Source of the DNA: Armatimonadota bacterium
Lineage (GTDB): Bacteria > Armatimonadota > Fimbriimonadia > Fimbriimonadales > Fimbriimonadaceae
Direction of reading: 5' to 3'
NCBI GenBank assembly: GCA_018268335.1
Contig: JAFDWT010000063.1
Coordinates: 1 to 54,445, forward strand
Length of the DNA: 54,445 nucleotides
In this document: positions 50,700 through 54,445 of the stretch, piece after piece
How positions within the stretch are numbered: position 1 is the stretch's first letter
How the letters are laid out: each line of letters opens with the position of its first letter
Notes under the pieces: model-generated
What the model was told of the DNA's origin: nothing
What the model saw: only the letters and a program-made list of their open reading frames with translations
Databases searched by the model: none
Translations under genes and position numbers: made by a program

Positions 50700-51830
50700 T
50701 CATTCAAGTTGCCAGGCTTTGGCCCCGTCGGCTGCCTGACAGCACATGAAACTTCCTGTACTCCCTTTGACTCTTGTCGCATAAATTTGTTCGACCTGAG
50801 ACATAAAGTCGGTCGCCTTGTCTTTCTCGACAAGGGCGACGCATGCACCGCCGAAGCCGCCACCAGTCATCCGGCCCCCCCAGGTCGCCTCGTGGGACCA
50901 GCAAGCCTCCGCCATGGCGTCCAGCTCGGGACAAGACACTTCATAGTCGTCGCGGAGGCTCAAATGGCTAGCCTGCATGAGAGAAAAAATCGCCTTTCGG
51001 TCCTTCGCCTCCAGTGCTTCGGCAAATTCCCAGACCCGAGCGATCTCAGTGACGACGTGCCGGGCCCGTTTGCGAAGGATGGGGTCTTCTAGACGCTCGA
51101 CATCCTCGATCGTGGCGTCCTTCAGGACCGATACGCCCAGTTGACGTGCCGCCTCCTCGCTGGCCCGGCGGCGGTCTGGATAGCCCGAGTCGCCCAGGCT
51201 GTGCCTGACGCCGGTCTCGCAGACCACGACTGCCACATCGTCTGGAAGTGGCTTGTAGAGAATGTCCAACGTGCCGGTGTCAAGGACCATAGCGTGCCCG
51301 GCCCGCCCCATCGCGCTGGCCGTCTGGTCCATGATCCCGCACGGCACGCCGACGTACTGATTCTCAGCCCTCTGCCCTGCCCGGGCCACATCTAGGGGGC
51401 CGAGGCCGAGGTCATCGACCATGTTCCAAAGGATCCCTGCAGCCACCTCAATCGCCGCGCTGCTGCTGAGGCCGGTTCCGGTTGGCAAGTCTGAGGCTAC
51501 CGATACCAGCAAGTCGCGCTTCGCTCCTACCGCCCAAGCAGCACCGGCGACATATTTCGACCACGAGGTGACCGGTCGCTTGGCGTCTAGCATCCCGACC
51601 CGAAACGGCGCTCCCTTGCGGTATCCCTCGGAAACGGCGTGGCTGCCACCCGTCGACAGGCCCGCGACAATCGTCACCCCAAGGTCGATAGCCAAGGGAA
51701 AGACCGGCCCGCCATGGTAATCCACATGCTCGCCGATGAGATTGACACGGCCTGGCGCATAGCTGATCCATGCAGGTTTTTCCCGAAATACCTTAACAAA
51801 TTCTCGATGAGCCGATTCGATTCTTACCAT
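50700..51830 (-). CDS. galK: Galactokinase
   Basis: A 376-residue GHMP kinase of the galactokinase type: GRVNLIGEHVDYHGG (27-41), the ATP motif LPTGTGLSSSAAIEVA and the C-terminal GGRMTGGGFGGACVALV. It phosphorylates galactose at C1 for the Leloir pathway. Other gal genes are absent here. An M20 peptidase gene diverges across a 156-base gap. No clear ribosome-binding site precedes ATG 51830. Confidence 0.95.
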   Translation of the reverse strand: MVRIESAHREFVKVFREKPAWISYAPGRVNLIGEHVDYHGGPVFPLAIDLGVTIVAGLSTGGSHAVSEGYRKGAPFRVGMLDAKRPVTSWSKYVAGAAWAVGAKRDLLVSVASDLPTGTGLSSSAAIEVAAGILWNMVDDLGLGPLDVARAGQRAENQYVGVPCGIMDQTASAMGRAGHAMVLDTGTLDILYKPLPDDVAVVVCETGVRHSLGDSGYPDRRRASEEAARQLGVSVLKDATIEDVERLEDPILRKRARHVVTEIARVWEFAEALEAKDRKAIFSLMQASHLSLRDDYEVSCPELDAMAEACWSHEATWGGRMTGGGFGGACVALVEKDKATDFMSQVEQIYATRVKGSTGSFMCCQAADGAKAWQLE

Positions 51831-51971
51831 GTCTTTTTCGCGAGTGAATTTTTGCGGGTCTGGTAATTGCCCATGGGCGACGCACGGAGGTTCACGGCAT
51901 ATTCTACGTGGTGCTGAAGGGGTCTCTGCCGCCGCCTAGACCCCCAGCGCCGATTCCTTCAATCGCAGCGG

Positions 51972-51977
51972 TATTCT
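51972..51977 (+). promoter_or_regulatory. Candidate leaderless -10 (TATTCT) for the M20 peptidase gene
   Basis: TATTCT fits TANNNT and ends 9 bases before ATG 51987. The 156-base divergent gap to galK has no ribosome-binding site near this ATG. Confidence 0.35.
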
Positions 51978-51986
51978 CCGGTCGCC

Positions 51987-53387
51987 ATGACCGATGCTGA
52001 CGTCGCTGGTCTCCACGCCTGGTTGGCCGACCACGAAGCCGAACTGCTCTCCGACTACCAAGAGCTGCTGCGCTTTCCCACCCTCGAAGCCGAAGCCGAG
52101 CCTGGTGCTCCGTTCGGTGCCGCCAACAAGCAAGCCCTAGACTGGATGCTGGCCAAGGCCGCCACTGCAGGCATGCGCACCACCGACATCGAAGGGTACT
52201 GCGGCTACGCCGAGTTCGGCTCTGGAGAGAAGATGGTCATGTCTCTCGGCCACCTGGACGTGGTCCCAGTCGGTACGGGCTGGAAGCACGACCCGTTTGG
52301 GGCCGACATCGACGACGGCTATGTCTACGCCCGCGGAGCTTGTGACGACAAGGGTCCGACCATGGCGATGTTCTACGCCTCTCGCGCAGTGCTCGCCCTC
52401 CACCCCGACATTGATGTCCGGATCAGAAACGTCTTCGGCTGCAACGAAGAAAGCGGCTTCAAGTGTGTGCACCGGTATATGGAGACCGAAGAGCCCCCGA
52501 CCTTGGGCGTCGCTCCCGACGCCGGTTGGCCGTGCGTCTATGCCGAAAAAGGGATCGGCAACTTTGTCATTGGATACCGGCCCGCCGTCGGGAAGCTGAC
52601 CCTGTTGAGCTTGGAAGGCGGCTCGCGGCCCAACATTGTCATTGACAAGGCGACGGCCCGAGTCCGCGTGGTGGCCGACTGGAGACCCACCGTCGATGCC
52701 CGACTAGCGGACTGGTTCGACAAAAACGTGACGACGAACTGGGAAGGCGACGTGCTCGTCATTGACGCCGTCGGCAAGGCGTCGCACGGTGCCTACCCCC
52801 ATGGCGGCGACAACGCCGGGACACGCTGCCTTCGCCTCCTGCGGGCGCTGGCCCCCACCGAGCAAGAGACCGAGTTCGAGAACCTCCTTGACCTGCCCGA
52901 CATTAGCGGCCACGGCGCCGGCATCGCCGGGGCGGACGAAATCACCCACCTGACCCTCAACATGGGCATCGTCCAAACCGTAGGCGAGGAAATCCAGTTC
53001 ACGCTCAACGTGCGCTATCCGGTCACTTGGAAGGGTGCTGACCTGCTGGCGAAGTGCGAGAAGCGCATGGCCAAGCTAGGCGGCCAGTGGCGGATCGTCA
53101 GCTTTGACGACAGCCCTTCGCTCTACTTTCCTCTCGACCACCCGCTGGTCAAGACGATCATCGAAGTCCACCACGCCGAAACCGGCGAGACCAAGGAACC
53201 AGGCGTCATGGGAGGCGGCACCTACGCCCGGGCCGTACCGAACTGTGTCGCCATCGGCACTGCTTGGGACGGCGACGGTCCGGCCCACGAACCCGACGAA
53301 CGCCTCAAGGTCGACCACTTGTTCAAGATGAGCCGCATCTACGCCCACTTGCTGCTCCGGCTCGCCGAAGCGGCCAAAGCCATGTGA
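51987..53387 (+). CDS. M20-family dipeptidase/amidohydrolase (PepV/CNDP-like)
   Basis: A 466-residue metallopeptidase. The zinc ligands and catalytic motifs are SLGHLDVVPVG (His89, Asp91), YARGACDDKGPT (Asp120 bridging) and CNEESGF (catalytic Glu). A lid/dimerisation domain follows, with the HGAYPHGGDNA motif, then GGTYARAVPNCVA at the C-terminus. This order fits the dipeptidase branch (PepV, carnosinase-like) rather than DapE. It is single in its run, divergent from galK and convergent with hpf. Confidence 0.92.
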   Translation: MTDADVAGLHAWLADHEAELLSDYQELLRFPTLEAEAEPGAPFGAANKQALDWMLAKAATAGMRTTDIEGYCGYAEFGSGEKMVMSLGHLDVVPVGTGWKHDPFGADIDDGYVYARGACDDKGPTMAMFYASRAVLALHPDIDVRIRNVFGCNEESGFKCVHRYMETEEPPTLGVAPDAGWPCVYAEKGIGNFVIGYRPAVGKLTLLSLEGGSRPNIVIDKATARVRVVADWRPTVDARLADWFDKNVTTNWEGDVLVIDAVGKASHGAYPHGGDNAGTRCLRLLRALAPTEQETEFENLLDLPDISGHGAGIAGADEITHLTLNMGIVQTVGEEIQFTLNVRYPVTWKGADLLAKCEKRMAKLGGQWRIVSFDDSPSLYFPLDHPLVKTIIEVHHAETGETKEPGVMGGGTYARAVPNCVAIGTAWDGDGPAHEPDERLKVDHLFKMSRIYAHLLLRLAEAAKAM

Positions 53388-53411
53388 CCGGTGGCTCGGA
53401 CAATTCCGGAA

Positions 53412-53450
53412 CCCTCACCCCCAACCCCTCTCCTTCAGAAGGGAGAGGGG
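53412..53450. terminator. Hairpin in a CCCTCACCCCCAACCCCTCTCC element
   Basis: The motif CCCCTCTCC (53425-53433) and GGGAGAGGGG (53441-53450) form a strong hairpin with one bulge between the convergent M20 and hpf genes. The CCCTCACCCCCAACCCCTCTCC block resembles repetitive intergenic motifs in many genomes, so it may be a multi-copy element used as a terminator. Confidence 0.5.
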
Positions 53451-53454
53451 AGCT

Positions 53455-53985
53455 TTAGCGAAGCCGCATGACACCTAGCCCGCCGTTCTCCCTTCGGTAG
53501 ACGACCTCGGCGAGCGAGGTCTCAACGTTGTGGAACGGGAAGACCGGCAGCTGGGAGACCTCGAATGCCAGAGTCGCCTCGGACAGTGTCATGGGCCGCA
53601 ACGAAACAGTCTTTGTGTGCACCACATGGCCCGCATCGACTGGTAGAGAATCGGCTGTCACAGGTGGCGCGACGATCTCTCGTTTCGGCCCCTTGTGGGC
53701 GCGGTCGGTCCACTTGCCATGGTCGCGCCGCATCTGGGCCTCGATCTTGGCCAGGGCAACATCGATCGCCTGCCGCGTCACCGGTTCGCTGCCCGAGCCG
53801 CGGTAGACGCTTCGTCCAGCTTTGACCACGACGTCCACTCTCCTCCCGGACCGGTCGTCGCGGTAGACGATCTCGGCGTCGTCCAAGTGGCGGACGAGGC
53901 GGCTGAGTTGGTCAAGCCTTTTGGAGGCATGGTCGCAGTCTTTCTTGTCAGGAAGACCGCTCGCGGATCGCACCTTGAGTGTCAT
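53455..53985 (-). CDS. hpf: Ribosome hibernation promoting factor, long form
   Basis: A 176-residue protein with the N-terminal S30AE domain (residues 1-95: DYASKRLDQLSRLVR-like helix, then VDVVVKAGRSVYRG) and the C-terminal dimerisation domain (VSLRPMTLSEATLAFEV, FPFHNVETSLAEVVYRRENG). Long-form HPF pairs 70S ribosomes into inactive 100S dimers in stationary phase. The ATG at 53985 is preferred, with AGGTGA upstream; the open frame before it lacks similarity. It lies 16 bases after ispF. Confidence 0.93.
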   Translation of the reverse strand: MTLKVRSASGLPDKKDCDHASKRLDQLSRLVRHLDDAEIVYRDDRSGRRVDVVVKAGRSVYRGSGSEPVTRQAIDVALAKIEAQMRRDHGKWTDRAHKGPKREIVAPPVTADSLPVDAGHVVHTKTVSLRPMTLSEATLAFEVSQLPVFPFHNVETSLAEVVYRRENGGLGVMRLR

Positions 53986-54001
53986 TGTGCAGGTCACCTT
54001 T

Positions 54002-54445
54002 TCAGTGCCGTGCACGGGCCAGAGTGGCCACCGCCAAAGCCGCGGCACCTTCTCCGCGACCGATCGCACCCAACGTCTCGTTGGTCGTGGCCTTGACTCC
54101 GACCCGGTCGGCCGTGACGCCAGCCGCGTTGGCCAACACCTGCCGGATCTCGTCGTGCCGACGCATGATCCGCGGCCTTTCGGCCACCAAGGTGGCGTCT
54201 ATGTTAATGATAAGCCAGCCTCGGGCAGAAAGCAACTCTGATGTGGTCTTCAAGAAGTGGGTGGACGAGGCGTCTTTCCACTTTTGGTCGGTGTCCGGAA
54301 AATGCAAGCCGATGTCGCCGAGCCCAGCCGCCCCCAGCAAGGCGTCGACAATCGCGTGGATCAAGACGTCGGCATCGCTATGGCCCTTCAGGCCGGGCCG
54401 GTCTTCGGAGAATTCGACACCTCCCAGCCACATGGGCCGGGCAGG
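54002..54445 (-). CDS. ispF: 2-C-methyl-D-erythritol 2,4-cyclodiphosphate synthase, 5' end outside window
   Basis: The frame is open to the right edge, so the N-terminus is missing. The visible part begins PARPMWLGGVEF and contains the metal and substrate motifs GHSDADVLIHAI, LGDIGLHFPDTD, IINIDATLVAERPRI and VKATTNETLGAIGRGEG. IspF makes the cyclodiphosphate in the MEP isoprenoid pathway. About 147 residues are visible of a usual 155-160, so only the first few residues (including the DVH metal motif) are lost. hpf follows after 16 bases. Confidence 0.95.
   Translation of the reverse strand, partial: PARPMWLGGVEFSEDRPGLKGHSDADVLIHAIVDALLGAAGLGDIGLHFPDTDQKWKDASSTHFLKTTSELLSARGWLIINIDATLVAERPRIMRRHDEIRQVLANAAGVTADRVGVKATTNETLGAIGRGEGAAALAVATLARARH

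Overview
The window is about 54 kb of GC-rich chromosomal DNA from a bacterium. It is packed with genes in directional runs, with short gaps and frequent 4-base start/stop overlaps (ATGA, GTGA, CTGA). No rRNA, CRISPR array, transposase or integrase was seen. The gene content suggests a deep-branching, Gram-negative-like, pilus-bearing phylum; my best guess is Armatimonadota, class Fimbriimonadia. The grounds are a pseudopilin with an [17 protein letters not shown] leader and H-X9-DG-type C-terminus, an orphan McsB arginine kinase, a short primary-type sigma factor beside dnaG, a eukaryotic-type OGG1, a family-5 UDG, a solo LuxR-type HTH protein, and Tat-exported Gfo/Idh/MocA and sugar-isomerase proteins. 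This placement is inference from composition and family content, not a database result.

Layout. 1-4 kb: 3' part of a PilB/GspE ATPase gene (running off the left edge), an exported esterase, a divergent FmdB zinc ribbon / family-5 UDG pair, and a retropepsin-like protease with a PDZ domain. 4.1-8.6 kb: a branched-chain amino-acid-type ABC operon (livJ, livH, livM, livG) with no livF. 8.6-11.3 kb (minus): zinc-ribbon membrane protein, two tandem cyclophilins, ApbE. 11.3-17.5 kb (plus): FGE-sulfatase domain protein, Tat-exported oxidoreductase, hydroxypyruvate-isomerase-like protein, McsB, an unknown protein, NadC and BirA. 17.6-21.2 kb: pseudopilin, tiny lipoprotein, strong hairpin, beta-propeller phosphoesterase. 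21.2-26 kb: tRNA-Gly(GCC), inositol-phosphatase family enzyme, sigma factor, DnaG, and an exported Gly/Pro-rich protein. 26-30.7 kb (plus): thioredoxin with a WCRPC site, MurJ, thiolase, GlgA. 30.7-32.3 kb: a more AT-rich accessory patch with an HNH nuclease, an ImmA/IrrE-type metallopeptidase and an XRE regulator.

32.3-38.7 kb is one minus-strand run: 3D/G5/SH3 wall protein, KsgA, QueG, two sugar ABC permeases, PDZ-hydrolase. 38.9-46.8 kb is a second, almost gapless eight-gene minus run: VKOR-DsbA fusion, MnmA, DUF948-like, YtxH-like, AI-2E-family transporter, unknown exported protein, LigA, OGG1. 46.9-49.3 kb (plus): MiaB, a small membrane protein, inorganic pyrophosphatase. Then come a 300-bp gap with a palindromic REP/MITE-like element, and ComF, the solo LuxR HTH protein and GalK (all minus), an M20 peptidase (plus), long-form HPF and a 5'-truncated IspF (both minus).

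The most notable signals are these. (1) A -10-like hexamer lies only 7-11 bases before the start codon of at least eight genes that lack a clear ribosome-binding site, suggesting leaderless transcription. (2) The XRE-ImmA-HNH patch has a perfect 7-6-7 inverted repeat touching the regulator's start codon. (3) McsB has serine at its usual active-site cysteine and no McsA/CtsR/ClpC nearby. (4) LivH carries a large charged insertion, and the liv operon lacks livF. (5) ksgA probably starts at CTG, overlapping the upstream stop as CTGA. (6) A Gly/Pro-rich exported protein sits immediately upstream of dnaG.
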